Assembly: GCF_008035925.1 (NCBI RefSeq)
Contig: NZ_CP036264.1
Span: 7,473,641 to 7,537,640, forward strand
Source: Stieleria maiorica
GTDB lineage: Bacteria; Planctomycetota; Planctomycetia; Pirellulales; Pirellulaceae
Direction of reading: 5' to 3'
Length of the DNA stretch: 64,000 nucleotides
Part shown: piece by piece, positions 44,379-54,067 of the stretch
Layout: each line of letters begins with the position of its first letter
How positions within the stretch are numbered: the stretch's first letter is position 1
Program-made: the position numbers and the translations under genes
The notes under the pieces: generated by a model
Seen by the model: only the letters and a program-made list of their open reading frames with translations
Database searches by the model: none
What the model was told of the DNA's origin: nothing

Positions 44379-45799
44379 TGCCTCATCACGCCGACTTGCC
44401 TGCCATGAACCCTCTCGAAGTCCTTTTCCAATTCCTCGGCACGACCGTGTTGGCCAGCCCGGCTGTGTTGCTGGCGGTCCTCGGTTTGTCTTCGTTGATC
44501 AATCGTCCGCTCAGCGAATCGACGATCGCTCGATTGACGCAAGGGGCCGTGTTGTGTTCCTTGCTGCCGGCGATCGTGATTCTGGCGATCATGCTGGGCA
44601 CCGGAATTCGTCATGTTCCGATTGAACTTGGGAACTGGGTGATGCTGCCGGAGGAGCAGTTTCATTTTCATTTGAAATTCGTTTTTGACAGGCTGAGCAT
44701 CCCGTTCTTGATGTTGTCCTGTGTGTTGTGCGGGGTGGTGGGGGCGTTCACGCGGCGTTACTTGCACCGCGAAGAAGGCTATGGAAGATTCTTTCTGTAC
44801 TACGCCATGTTCTTTTGTGGCATGGTTTTGTCATCACTTGCCAGCACGATCGAAGCGTTGTTCGTCGGCTGGGAAATGGTCGGTCTCTCGTCGGCATTGC
44901 TGGTGGCCTATTTCCACGACCGGACCAATCCGGTTCGCAACGGGCAACGTGTTTGGTCCATTTATCGGCTTAGCGACGCGGCGTTTTTGATCGCCGCGAT
45001 CACGATGCACCACTTGACCGGACGAGGCGACTTTGGCGGGTTGATGAGCAGCGGGATCTGGCCCGAGGGGACCGCCGCGATAACGTCCAGCCAGGCGTTG
45101 ATGGTCGGTTCGTTGTTGCTGGTTGCCGCCGCCGGCAAATCGGCGTTGTTTCCCTTTAGCGGTTGGCTGCCGCGGGCGATGGAAGGCCCCACGCCGTCGA
45201 GTGCCATTTTTTACGGCGCGCTGTCGGTCCACCTGGGCGCCTTCCTGTTGTTGCGGCTGAGTCCGATCATCGAGGCCTCGCTGACCCTGCGATTGATGGT
45301 CATAACGTTGGGGATCGTCTCGGCGGTTTGCGGCGGCATCATGTCGCGGGTCCAGAACGATGTGAAAGTCTCGCTCGCCTATGCCTCGCTGACCCAGGTC
45401 GGAATCATCGTCGTGGAGATCGGCTTGGGGATGAAGTATCTGGCCCTGATTCACATCATGGGGCATGCCAGTCTGCGAACGATGCAGTTGCTTCGCGCCC
45501 CGACGCTGCTGAGGGACTACAGCGACTTGGAAAACAAAATCGGCACGCGTTTGCCGCGTGATTCGTGGGTCGGCGCAAGCTTCTTGCCGCCGCGAGCCCA
45601 GCGATGGTGCTATCGGTTCGGATTCGAACGAGGCTTCATGGACATCGCGTTGGACAAATGGGTCGTGCAACCCTTTGTGCGTTTTTTCCGCTGGTGCGAT
45701 GCGGTCGAGCGACGGGCCACCGATGCGCTGTCCAACGAGGCGTCGCGTGAATCGGACCAAGCCGAATTGCATCCCGAAGATTTTAAATCCGCAGCCTAA
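44378..45799 (+). CDS. dabB: DabB1, NuoL-like proton-conducting subunit
   Basis: Membrane partner of DabA from the Na+/H+ antiporter-like (proton_antipo_M) family, 473 residues with about 12 helices. [18 protein letters not shown] contains the key Glu of helix 5; [31 protein letters not shown] contains the Lys of helix 7 and the NuoL-family PTPxSA motif. It would supply ion-driven energy to DabA. Its ATG overlaps the dabA stop (TAATG), indicating coupled translation. No other complex I gene is nearby, which argues against a Nuo or Mrp function. Confidence 0.92.
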   Translation: MPHHADLPAMNPLEVLFQFLGTTVLASPAVLLAVLGLSSLINRPLSESTIARLTQGAVLCSLLPAIVILAIMLGTGIRHVPIELGNWVMLPEEQFHFHLKFVFDRLSIPFLMLSCVLCGVVGAFTRRYLHREEGYGRFFLYYAMFFCGMVLSSLASTIEALFVGWEMVGLSSALLVAYFHDRTNPVRNGQRVWSIYRLSDAAFLIAAITMHHLTGRGDFGGLMSSGIWPEGTAAITSSQALMVGSLLLVAAAGKSALFPFSGWLPRAMEGPTPSSAIFYGALSVHLGAFLLLRLSPIIEASLTLRLMVITLGIVSAVCGGIMSRVQNDVKVSLAYASLTQVGIIVVEIGLGMKYLALIHIMGHASLRTMQLLRAPTLLRDYSDLENKIGTRLPRDSWVGASFLPPRAQRWCYRFGFERGFMDIALDKWVVQPFVRFFRWCDAVERRATDALSNEASRESDQAELHPEDFKSAA

Positions 45800-45834
45800 A
45801 TGCTTTGTCCAGATTAAGAATCGTGGTCCTAGCC

Positions 45835-45902
45835 GTAACGGAAATCGCCAAGACTTTCGGCGGTTCGTGCAGCGGGCCGAAACTCTTGGCGAGTTCCGCT
45901 AC
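45835..45902. repeat. Family C 68-bp hairpin repeat, intact
   Basis: Arms of 27 bp (45835-45861 and 45876-45902) match in reverse complement except at three positions, with a 14-nt centre. It lies in the 144-bp gap between the two antiporter-like subunits and could partly separate their transcripts or protect the mRNA. Confidence 0.88.
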
Positions 45903-45943
45903 CTCAATACAGAATTCGACCATACACAAACGTTTTCACAACC

Positions 45944-47410
45944 ATGTCTGAACTTCATTTCCCCTGGATCGAGATCTCCATCCTGGTTCCCTTATTGGGT
46001 ACCGTTTGGATCCAGTTGCTCGGCGACCGAGAGAACATTTTGCGGCACGCGATCGCGATTTGTTCGTTGACGCTGGTGTTGACGATCGGCGAACTGATCG
46101 ACTTTGTTTCGATCGGCTCCTTCGAAGCCCACGACCACTGGCTGTTGCTGGACTGGCTGTTCCATCGAGACGTTTTTGTCGTGGACGAACTGAGCGCATT
46201 CCAATTGCCGCTGGTCGCGTTGATCTTTCTGGTCACTGTGATGTCGACGCTTCGCACCAAGGCGCCACGTTTTTCGTTGAAACTGACACTGATCTCCGAA
46301 TGCCTGATGCTGGCGACGTTCAGCTGTCGCAGTTCGTGGATGTTGATCGCATTGCTGATCGCATCGACAGTCCCTCCTTACCTGGAACTGCGGAAACGCA
46401 AGCGGTGCACACGAATCTATGTGCTGCACATGGCCATCTCCGCTGCACTGCTGCCGGTCGGTTACGGATGGTTGAGTGCGGTCGACCAGACTAGTTCGGC
46501 GATCTTGATTCCCGGCGCGCTGTTAACGGTGGCGGCGTTGATTCGCAGCGGGATTTTTCCCTTTCATCTGTGGATGACCGATCTGTTCGAAAAAGCGACC
46601 TTCGGGACCGCGATTCTGTTTTCCACGCCGCTGGTGGGGGCGTATGCCGTGATGCGGTTGGTGTTGCCGATCGCTCCGTCCTGGGCGCTTCAGAGTATTG
46701 CGGTGCTTTCATTGGTGACGGCCGTCTATGCCGGATCGATGGCGCTGATCCAACGCGAAGCGCGGCGAATGTTCTGTTTCTTGTTTCTCAGCCAGTCCGC
46801 CCTCGTGCTGGCCGGGCTGGAGCTGGTCACACCGATCGGGCTGACCGGCGCGCTGTGCCTGTGGTTATCCGTCGGGCTCTCGCTGACCGGTTTCGGGATC
46901 ACGCTTCGCTGTATCGAAGCGCGGATCTCGCGCGTCGCACTGGCCGACTATCACGGCTTGTACCGCCAGATGCCGATGTTGGCCGGATTCTTTTTGCTGA
47001 CCGGGCTGGCGGCGATCGGATTCCCCGCGACGGTCGGATTCGTCGGCATGGAATTACTGATCGAAGGGGCCGTGGATGTTTATCCCTTCGTCGGGACGAT
47101 GGTGGTGATCGCTGCGGCGCTGTGCGGGATCACCGTGCTGTCGGCCTACTTTCGGATCTTCACCGGACACCCCACACGCACCGTGGTCCCGATGCACGCG
47201 CGACCCGCCGAACGAATCGCCGTGCTGATGTTGACCTTGTTGATTCTGGGCGGCGGTTTGGTGCCGCAACCCGGCGTCGCGTCACGTTATCACGCCGCAA
47301 AAGAATTGACGCGGCTACGTCAATCGTATCCCGGCAACGCCGACGGAAACGTTGCCGCGGAAAAGGGGGCAGGTACGAATGGCACGGGCTTAGTGAGCCG
47401 ACGGCGCTAG
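45944..47410 (+). CDS. DabB2, NuoM-like antiporter-type subunit
   Basis: 488 residues with about 13-14 membrane helices, a second proton_antipo_M-type protein. The landmark FPFHLWMTDLFEKATFGTAILFSTPLVGAYAVMRL matches the helix 7-8 region of NuoM/NuoN proteins. The Glu of helix 5 is less clear than in the previous gene (RSSWMLIALLIAS replaces the WEMVGL motif), so one half-channel may be altered. Its position after dabB suggests it extends the DAB ion channel. The last 12 residues (GTNGTGLVSRRR) are encoded by a family D inverted repeat that also provides the stop codon. Confidence 0.85.
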   Translation: MSELHFPWIEISILVPLLGTVWIQLLGDRENILRHAIAICSLTLVLTIGELIDFVSIGSFEAHDHWLLLDWLFHRDVFVVDELSAFQLPLVALIFLVTVMSTLRTKAPRFSLKLTLISECLMLATFSCRSSWMLIALLIASTVPPYLELRKRKRCTRIYVLHMAISAALLPVGYGWLSAVDQTSSAILIPGALLTVAALIRSGIFPFHLWMTDLFEKATFGTAILFSTPLVGAYAVMRLVLPIAPSWALQSIAVLSLVTAVYAGSMALIQREARRMFCFLFLSQSALVLAGLELVTPIGLTGALCLWLSVGLSLTGFGITLRCIEARISRVALADYHGLYRQMPMLAGFFLLTGLAAIGFPATVGFVGMELLIEGAVDVYPFVGTMVVIAAALCGITVLSAYFRIFTGHPTRTVVPMHARPAERIAVLMLTLLILGGGLVPQPGVASRYHAAKELTRLRQSYPGNADGNVAAEKGAGTNGTGLVSRRR

Positions 47411-47499
47411 CCGCGGGCCTTGATCCGCCTTTCACACGGCGGTAAGGCCCGAGGCTAGCGCCTACGGCTCAGCGTATTGGCTTATGCCCGTGCCATTCG
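47376..47499. repeat. Family D long inverted repeat overlapping the dabB2 3' end
   Basis: Outer 14-bp perfect arms CGAATGGCACGGGC (47376-47389) and its complement (47486-47499). Inner arms of about 35 bp (47393-47429 and 47438-47472) contain GGCGCTAGCC and GGCTAGCGCC. The centre is CTTTCACA. The left arm is coding for the last residues of the upstream gene. Confidence 0.88.
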
Positions 47500-47500
47500 T

Positions 47501-47563
47501 GTCAGCTGCCTTCGCCGGAACGTGGTTGCCCGGCGCCTCCCACGCTCTGGCGAGCGTGGCTAC
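47501..47563. repeat. Family F inverted repeat, second full copy
   Basis: GTCAGCTGCCTTCGCCGGAA and TCTGGCGAGCGTGGCTAC arms, like 7773-7834, directly adjoining family D. Confidence 0.7.
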
Positions 47564-47632
47564 TGAAAAGCGGAGTCTGACATCGCATGACAACCATTCG
47601 AGACAATTTGAAAACCAACGCATCGTAATCCC

Positions 47633-49663
47633 ATGAGTTCCCCCATCATCAACCCCGGCGACGTCCCACGTGGAAATCTGCAGGGCTTTACCCGTTACTT
47701 CAAGCACGACTTCATTTCGGGACTGCTCGTCTTCCTGATCGCACTGCCCTTGTGCTTGGGCATTTCCATCGCCAGCGGCTATCCGCCGATCGCCGGCATT
47801 TTCACCGCCATCATCGGATCGGTCGTGGCGACGCTGATGAGCAATTCGGAGCTGACGATCAAGGGTCCCGCAGCCGGATTGATCGTGATCGCGATCGGTT
47901 GCATCGGTGCATTCGGCGGCGACGGAATGGTCGGCGGCTGGAGCGAAGCGGACCAGGCGGCCTATCGGGCGGCATTGGCCGTGGGAGTCGCCGCGGCGGT
48001 GCTGCAAGTCTTCTTCGGCATCTTTCGCGCCGGCATCTTGGGCGAGTTCTTTCCGATTTCCGCCGTCCACGGCATGTTGGCGGCGATCGGCGTGATCATC
48101 ATTGCCAAGCAGATTCCGGTGGCACTGGGCGTGAGTGCATCCGGGGGGCCGCTGGAACTGATCCAGCAAATTCCCCACTTCATCGCGGCGGCCAATCCCG
48201 CGATCGCGGCGATCGGACTGACCAGCGTGTTGATCATGTTCCTTTGGCCGATCGTCGGCAACAAGTTGCCGATGCTGAAGGTCTTGCCCTCACCCTTGAT
48301 CGTGCTGGTCGCGGCGATCCCGATGGGGATGGTGTTTGATCTGATGCACGAACATTCCTACACGTTGCAAAACCACGAGTACCAGTTGGGCGAGAACTAT
48401 TTGGTCGCGATGCCCGAGCGCGTCTTTGGCATGTTCGACTCACTGACCACGCCGGACTTTTCGGCGCTGCAACAACCCGTCGCTTGGAAATGGGTGTTCA
48501 TGTTCTTCATCATCGGCAGCCTGGAATCATTGCTCAGCGCCAAGGCGGTGGATCTGATCGACCCCTGGCGGCGCAAGACGAACATGGACCGCGACATGGT
48601 TGCGGTCGGCGCCGGGAATTTGTGTTGTGCGTTGGTCGGCGGATTGCCGATGATATCCGAAATCGTGCGGAGCAAGGCGAACATCGACAACGGTGCCCGC
48701 ACGCGATTTGCCGACTTGTGGCACGGGATGTTTTTGTTGGTCTGTGTCGCGTTTATCCCGATGGTGTTGCACCGCATTCCGATGGCCGCGTTGGCGGCGA
48801 TGCTGATCTACACCGGTTTTCGTTTGGCACACCCCACGGAGTTCTTCAACGTTTGGAAAATCGGCCGCGAGCAATTGGTGATTTTCGTCGTCACGTTGAT
48901 CGCGGTGTTGGCCACCGACCTGTTGATCGGGATCGCGATCGGCATTGCCACCAAAGTGGTGATCCACCTGTCCAACGGCGTGCCGCTGCGATCACTGTTC
49001 AAACCCGAGATCGAGGTCAGCAGCGACGACGGGCGGACGGTACGATTGACGGCGTACAAGTCGGCGGTGTTCAGCAACTGGATTCCGATTCGCCGCCAGA
49101 TCGAGCGCGTCGGATTGCTGCAAGACAAGAACGTCGAACTGGATCTGGCAGAAGTCGAGTTGGTCGATCACACGGTGATGGACAAGCTGCACGAGATGGA
49201 AAACGATTTCCAGCAACAGGGACTTCAATTCACCGCGCTAGGACTTGAGTCGCATCAACCGTTTGCCGACCACGCCCAGAGCGCGCGTCGAAAGGGCCTT
49301 TGCACGGTCCAACGGTTGACCATCATGACCGATCCGGAATTGGAAGAAGAGTTGGAAAATGCGATCGTCGCTTTGGGGGCCAGCGGCTATACATCAACGC
49401 CCTGCCGGGGCCTGGGGCGGCGTGGGATCACCAATGAATTTCGTACCCCGCGGGCCCAAGTGCGGATCGAAGTGATCGGCACCAAAGGAATTTGCGATTC
49501 TGTGGTCGATTATCTGCGCCGCGACGCCCAGACCCAACACCCGCTGGTGTTCACGGTCGAAGAAGTCCGGGTGGCTCGGTTGGATGCCTTCGCGCCCGTC
49601 CCCGGTTCGAATCAGCCTGCGGTGGATCAGGAGGAGGAACACCTGGACCCGGTCGGCCATTGA
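47633..49663 (+). CDS. SulP transporter fused to STAS and PII-like domains
   Basis: 676 residues in three parts. SulP membrane domain (about 25-445) with [22 protein letters not shown] and the helix 8 region [12 protein letters not shown], as in BicA/SLC26 bicarbonate or sulfate transporters. STAS domain (about 465-555; [19 protein letters not shown]). C-terminal PII-like domain (about 560-650): [33 protein letters not shown] and a beta-rich end, resembling the carboxysome-associated and SbtB-like PII proteins. Those are normally separate proteins that gate bicarbonate transporters, so the fusion is probably a self-regulated importer. It follows the dab genes on the same strand after two inverted repeats. 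Confidence 0.88.
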   Translation: MSSPIINPGDVPRGNLQGFTRYFKHDFISGLLVFLIALPLCLGISIASGYPPIAGIFTAIIGSVVATLMSNSELTIKGPAAGLIVIAIGCIGAFGGDGMVGGWSEADQAAYRAALAVGVAAAVLQVFFGIFRAGILGEFFPISAVHGMLAAIGVIIIAKQIPVALGVSASGGPLELIQQIPHFIAAANPAIAAIGLTSVLIMFLWPIVGNKLPMLKVLPSPLIVLVAAIPMGMVFDLMHEHSYTLQNHEYQLGENYLVAMPERVFGMFDSLTTPDFSALQQPVAWKWVFMFFIIGSLESLLSAKAVDLIDPWRRKTNMDRDMVAVGAGNLCCALVGGLPMISEIVRSKANIDNGARTRFADLWHGMFLLVCVAFIPMVLHRIPMAALAAMLIYTGFRLAHPTEFFNVWKIGREQLVIFVVTLIAVLATDLLIGIAIGIATKVVIHLSNGVPLRSLFKPEIEVSSDDGRTVRLTAYKSAVFSNWIPIRRQIERVGLLQDKNVELDLAEVELVDHTVMDKLHEMENDFQQQGLQFTALGLESHQPFADHAQSARRKGLCTVQRLTIMTDPELEEELENAIVALGASGYTSTPCRGLGRRGITNEFRTPRAQVRIEVIGTKGICDSVVDYLRRDAQTQHPLVFTVEEVRVARLDAFAPVPGSNQPAVDQEEEHLDPVGH

Positions 49664-49725
49664 GCGTGTTGCGTCCCAATGCAGTGCATCGGATCGGGCA
49701 TTGGATGAGTGGGTAGGAAAATTTT

Positions 49726-49784
49726 GGAGGTAAGAAAATTGGATGCTGGACGGATGAAGTCGTCCGTCGAATCTTCTTACCTCC
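49726..49784. terminator. Bidirectional hairpin between the SulP and SpoIIAA-like genes
   Basis: Outer stem GGAGGTAAGAA/TTCTTACCTCC with an inner GGACG/CGTCC stem, placed between convergent genes. There is no long T-run, so the terminator role is inferred from position. Confidence 0.6.
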
Positions 49785-49809
49785 CCGATCTTCTTACCCT
49801 AATCCCGCG

Positions 49810-50187
49810 TCAATCCTCGTCCACCCAGTCCCAGGCCGCGTCGATTTCGCTGGCGTCGAAGTACTTGACTTTGGCGGCGGTGAACGGCGAGCAGAAAATC
49901 GCCATCCACTTTTCCCAGGCTTTGTCGCCGACCATGGCGATCCGCTCGATGTCGCGGAAGTGCTGGATGTCAAACTTGATGTCGTCCCACAGCGCCCGGG
50001 CGGTCCAGCCGTGGAAATCATCCAGTTCCAGCAGGACACGGATCTTTCCGTGTTTCTGAATCAACTGTTCGATGTCGGGCCCGAAGATCTCGTAATCCTC
50101 GTGGTTCATGGTGCCGCTGACATGCAGGTGAATCACGTTGCTATCGGCTCGAGTCGCTAAATCGACTTCACTGAATCGAACACCCAT
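49810..50187 (-). CDS. SpoIIAA-like (STAS/SEC14-type) protein
   Basis: 125-residue soluble protein of the SpoIIAA-like family (DUF3478 type). Landmarks are VIHLHVSGTMNHEDYEIFGP, VLLELDDFHGWTARALWDDIKFD and RIAMVGDKAWEKWMAIFC. Members fold like STAS domains and are proposed to bind lipids or act in membrane-linked signalling. It is convergent with the SulP-STAS-PII gene; a functional link is possible only by proximity. ATG 50187 gives the standard length. Confidence 0.88.
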   Translation of the reverse strand: MGVRFSEVDLATRADSNVIHLHVSGTMNHEDYEIFGPDIEQLIQKHGKIRVLLELDDFHGWTARALWDDIKFDIQHFRDIERIAMVGDKAWEKWMAIFCSPFTAAKVKYFDASEIDAAWDWVDED

Positions 50188-50434
50188 CTATCGGCCCTTT
50201 TTTAGAAGAGAAGAAAAAGAACGAATGCCCCCAAGTCTAGCGGGTGCGGCGGTGGAACGCAAAATTCTGCGGTGAGTCGCGATTTGATCGAGGTGAAGCG
50301 TTTCGATCGGCCGGACTTGGTGCCGTGTGACGGGGAGGGAGCGAAAGAAGGCTGTGAGCTTTTCGATGATTGAAGCCGGTTTTCGGGTATACTGATGACG
50401 CCCTCCGCCCCCCAAATCGTTGCTCCCCCCTTCC

Positions 50435-53400
50435 ATGCGATTTACCAGCTTTCTCTCTCTTGCCTCGGTCGTCATTCTCTTATCGCTCATCGCACCAACC
50501 GGTGTGACAGCCGACGAACCGCCGGTCGATTTCAACCGCGACATTCGGCCGCTGTTGTTCAGCCGTTGTGTGACGTGCCATGGCCCCGATGAAGCCGAAA
50601 GGGCGGCGGGGCTACGGTTGGATACCGCCGAAGGGGCTCACGGTGACCTGGGCGGTTACGCGGCGGTCGTCCCCGGTGACACCGACGCGAGCGAGTTGAT
50701 TTTGCGGGTCACCAGTGATGATCCGGACATGGTGATGCCGCCACCGGGCAAGGGGGATCCGCTCAAGCCCGCTGAAATCGCGTTGCTGCGTCGGTGGATC
50801 GATCAGGGCGGTCAGTATGCGAAACATTGGTCCTACGAGGCCCCCGTTCGGCCACCGCTGCCGACTGTATCCGATCCGTCGTGGCCGGCCGGGCCGATCG
50901 ACCATTTCACGCTCGCTCGGATGGAGGCCGAAGGATTGCACCCTTCACCGCCAGCCGACCGTTTGACGTTGGCCCGGCGGGCGGCGATCGACTTGACCGG
51001 TTTGCCGCCGACTTGGGATCAAGCCAAGGCGTTTGCCGAGGACGGTCGAGCCGATGCGTACGAGGTCTACGTGGATGCGTTGCTCGCCAGCCCCGCCTTC
51101 GGCGAACGCTGGGCGCGAGTCTGGCTGGACCTGGCCCGCTATGCCGATTCGGCCGGCTACGCCGACGACCCGCCCCGCACCATCTGGGCCTATCGCGACT
51201 ATGTGATTCGCGCGATCAACGACAACATGCCCTTCGATCAATTCACGATCGAACAAATCGCCGGTGACTTGCTGCCCAGCCCGACCGACCAGCAATTGAT
51301 CGCCACGGCCTTTCATCGCAACACGCTAACCAACAACGAAGGCGGCACGAACGACGAGGAGTTCCGCAACGTCGCGGTTGTCGATCGGGTCAACACGACG
51401 ATGGCGGTTTGGATGGGCACCACGATGGCCTGCGCCCAATGTCACACCCACAAATATGACCCGATCACCCAAGACGAATACTTTCAATTCTTCGCCTTCT
51501 TCAACAGCACCGAGGACGCCGACAAGCGAAACGAAAGCCCGCTGTTTGAAGTTTGGAGCGACGAGCAAAAACGCCGCAAAGCAGAATTGGCCGAACGGAT
51601 CGAAACGCTCCAAGCCGAATTGGCCGCTCCCTCCGACCTGGTCGACCGACAACGCGACCAATGGCTGGCCGAGTTCTCCTCGCCGCCGGATTGGCATCCC
51701 GCCGACGTCACTGCCATCGAATCCCAACGCTCATTGAAGTTGACTGAAGACGGGTGGATCAAGGCCGACGAAGACGAACTGGAAAATGCCACTTACCAAA
51801 TCGAGATCTCCACCTCGAATCAACCGGTGACGGGTATCCGATTGGATACATCCGCGTCGCAAGAACGCAACTTCGTGATCTCCAATTTTCACGCGACCTG
51901 GTCACCCCAAAAGCCTTCCCCGGTCCGAGCCCGATTTGTTCGTGTCGATCTGCCGGGGAAGTCACGCTTCTTGCACCTAGCCGAAATCGAAGTGTTCAGC
52001 GGCGGGACGAACATCGCAACACGCGGCAAGGCCCGTCAAAGTTCGACTTATGCCGACGCGGTCGCCGCACGAGTCAACGATGGCAATACCGCGGGGGATT
52101 ACCACCAGGGTTCGGTGCAACACACGGGCGGGGAAAGCGACCCTTGGGTTGAAATTGATTTGGGCGCGGTGATGCCGATCGACAATCTTGTGGTTTGGAA
52201 TCGGACCGATGGCGGAACGGGAATCGTCGAACGTCTGAACGGATTCAAGGTGTCGTTGTTGGACGAAGAACGCAACGTGGCCTGGACACAACAACCCGAA
52301 GGACCTGCGCAAACGAAACACGCCCTTTCACCTAGCGGGGTGCGTGCGGTTACGTTCCGCCATGCGTCGGCCGATCATGAACAAAACGGTTTCCCCGCAA
52401 CGGCGGTCTTGCAATCGCAAGCGGATCCAAAGACGGGGTGGGCCGTTGCGCCACAGGTCGGCCGCCCCCATCAGTTGACGCTCGCGCTCGGTTCACCGAC
52501 ACCGGCGTCCGAGGGTGTGCTGACGGTCTCGATCGCCCAAGAATCCGTGCATCCACGTCATCTGCTGGATCATTTCCGATTGTCCGTCAGTTTCGACGCG
52601 AACCTGACCCGGTGGGCGACCTTGCCGGTTGCGATCCGCCAGATCGTGGCGAAGACGAAGGACGACTGGAGTGAGCAAGAAGCGAAACGGATCGAGGACT
52701 ACTTTCGCTCGATCGCCCCGGCGCTCAAACCCCAGCGTGACCAGCTTCAATCGGCACGCGATGAACTGGCAAGAATGAAACCGATGACCAGTGTCCCGGT
52801 GATGAAACAGTTGCCCGCTGAAAACCGTCGCGTCACCAATGTGCAGTTGCGCGGGAACTATCAAAGCACAGGCGATGTGGTCAGCGAGGGCACGCCGCAG
52901 GCCTTTCACCGGATCGACAACGCCGACAACCCCAACCGTCTGGATCTGGCGCGTTGGCTGGTCGATCCGGCCAACCCGCTCACCCCGCGGGTGATCGTCA
53001 ATCGACACTGGGAACAATTGTTCGGGATCGGGATCGTGGAAACGAGCGAAGAATTCGGGTCGCAGGGTGAATTGCCCTCTCACCCCAAGTTGCTCGATTG
53101 GATGGCGGTCGAGTTTCGTGAAAGCGGATGGGACGTCAAACGGTTGATCAAGTCGATCGTGATGTCATCGACCTATCGTCAAAGCAGTGTGGCGACGCCG
53201 CGAGCCATTGCGGACGATCCCAGCAATCGGTTGCTCGCACGCGGCCCCCGATTCCGCGTCTCGGCGGAAATGGTGCGTGACCAGGCATTGTTCGTCAGTG
53301 GCTTGTTGAGCGACAAACGCTTCGGCCCGCCGGTCAAACCGCCGCAACCCGAGTTGGGATTAAAAGCCGCCTTCGGGTCGGCGACCGACTGGAAAACCAG

Positions 53401-53872
53401 CCAGGGCGAAGACCGATATCGGCGCGGGCTGTACACGACGTGGCGACGCAGCAGTCCGTACCCGTCGATGGCACAGTTCGACGCGCCCAACCGGGAAGTT
53501 TGCACGGTGCGTCGGATTCGCACCAACACCCCGCTTCAAGCGTTGGTGACGCTGAACGATCCCGTCTATGTCGAAGCGGCTCAGTCGTTTGCCAGAAACA
53601 TGATCCACGCCGCAGACTCGCACGAAGGCCGGCTGGATTACGCCTTTCGCACCGCGTTGACCCGTCCGCCGACCAATGCCGAGACCGAGCGACTGAAACA
53701 ACTCGTGTCCGCCGCGACCGAAACGTATCGCCAGTCGATCGACGACGCGATGCAGATGGCCACCGATCCGCTGGGGGATTTGCCCGAGGGCGCCGACCCG
53801 GCCGAGTATGCGGCCTGGACCGTGGTCGCCAATGTGATTTTGAATTTGGATGAATTGTTGATGAAACGTTAA
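50435..53872 (+). CDS. Secreted PSCyt1-PSCyt2-PSD1 cytochrome with discoidin-like domain
   Basis: 1145 residues with a signal peptide ([20 protein letters not shown]). Same layout as the gene at 3306: PSCyt1 heme motif CVTCH (45-49), DUF1549 with [14 protein letters not shown] and a second CAQCH (333-337), and DUF1553 ([18 protein letters not shown]) to the end. Here the variable middle (about 430-640) is a beta-sandwich like F5/8 type C (discoidin) carbohydrate-binding domains ([32 protein letters not shown]). A helical segment (about 700-770) precedes PSD1. ATG 50435 starts the signal peptide. Its DUF1501 partner follows. Confidence 0.92.
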   Translation: MRFTSFLSLASVVILLSLIAPTGVTADEPPVDFNRDIRPLLFSRCVTCHGPDEAERAAGLRLDTAEGAHGDLGGYAAVVPGDTDASELILRVTSDDPDMVMPPPGKGDPLKPAEIALLRRWIDQGGQYAKHWSYEAPVRPPLPTVSDPSWPAGPIDHFTLARMEAEGLHPSPPADRLTLARRAAIDLTGLPPTWDQAKAFAEDGRADAYEVYVDALLASPAFGERWARVWLDLARYADSAGYADDPPRTIWAYRDYVIRAINDNMPFDQFTIEQIAGDLLPSPTDQQLIATAFHRNTLTNNEGGTNDEEFRNVAVVDRVNTTMAVWMGTTMACAQCHTHKYDPITQDEYFQFFAFFNSTEDADKRNESPLFEVWSDEQKRRKAELAERIETLQAELAAPSDLVDRQRDQWLAEFSSPPDWHPADVTAIESQRSLKLTEDGWIKADEDELENATYQIEISTSNQPVTGIRLDTSASQERNFVISNFHATWSPQKPSPVRARFVRVDLPGKSRFLHLAEIEVFSGGTNIATRGKARQSSTYADAVAARVNDGNTAGDYHQGSVQHTGGESDPWVEIDLGAVMPIDNLVVWNRTDGGTGIVERLNGFKVSLLDEERNVAWTQQPEGPAQTKHALSPSGVRAVTFRHASADHEQNGFPATAVLQSQADPKTGWAVAPQVGRPHQLTLALGSPTPASEGVLTVSIAQESVHPRHLLDHFRLSVSFDANLTRWATLPVAIRQIVAKTKDDWSEQEAKRIEDYFRSIAPALKPQRDQLQSARDELARMKPMTSVPVMKQLPAENRRVTNVQLRGNYQSTGDVVSEGTPQAFHRIDNADNPNRLDLARWLVDPANPLTPRVIVNRHWEQLFGIGIVETSEEFGSQGELPSHPKLLDWMAVEFRESGWDVKRLIKSIVMSSTYRQSSVATPRAIADDPSNRLLARGPRFRVSAEMVRDQALFVSGLLSDKRFGPPVKPPQPELGLKAAFGSATDWKTSQGEDRYRRGLYTTWRRSSPYPSMAQFDAPNREVCTVRRIRTNTPLQALVTLNDPVYVEAAQSFARNMIHAADSHEGRLDYAFRTALTRPPTNAETERLKQLVSAATETYRQSIDDAMQMATDPLGDLPEGADPAEYAAWTVVANVILNLDELLMKR

Positions 53873-53900
53873 TCATCGTGAATCGCCGTTCAAACGTATG

Positions 53901-54020
53901 GCTCGTTCCTAGGCTCCGCCTGGGAACGGAATCTTCTGGAGGCTCCGCCTCCGGTTGGATGCGGTGTGTGGCGGGAGCCACACCTGCAGTGCGTTCCAAG
54001 GCGGAGCCTTGGAACGAGGC
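53901..54020. repeat. Family E multi-hairpin repeat
   Basis: Outer arms GCTCGTTCCTAGGCTCCGCC and GGCGGAGCCTTGGAACGAGG pair; between them are GGAGGCTCCGCCTCC and GTGTGGCGGGAGCCACAC hairpins. Shorter relatives occur at 8029-8064 and 12893-12920. It lies between the cytochrome and DUF1501 genes. Confidence 0.88.
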
Positions 54021-54067
54021 AATGACTCAGCCGCTAGCTTCCTTTCCCCCTCACCACTTTGCCCGCC

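Noticed and set aside
44378-47410. NuoL/NuoM genes as part of respiratory complex I or an Mrp antiporter
   Set aside because: No other nuo or mrp genes are present, and the first is start-stop coupled to dabA, so a DAB role is better supported.
40150-49663. A carboxysome or autotrophic CO2-fixation operon
   Set aside because: No RuBisCO, shell protein or phosphoribulokinase gene is in the window; only the uptake part is seen.
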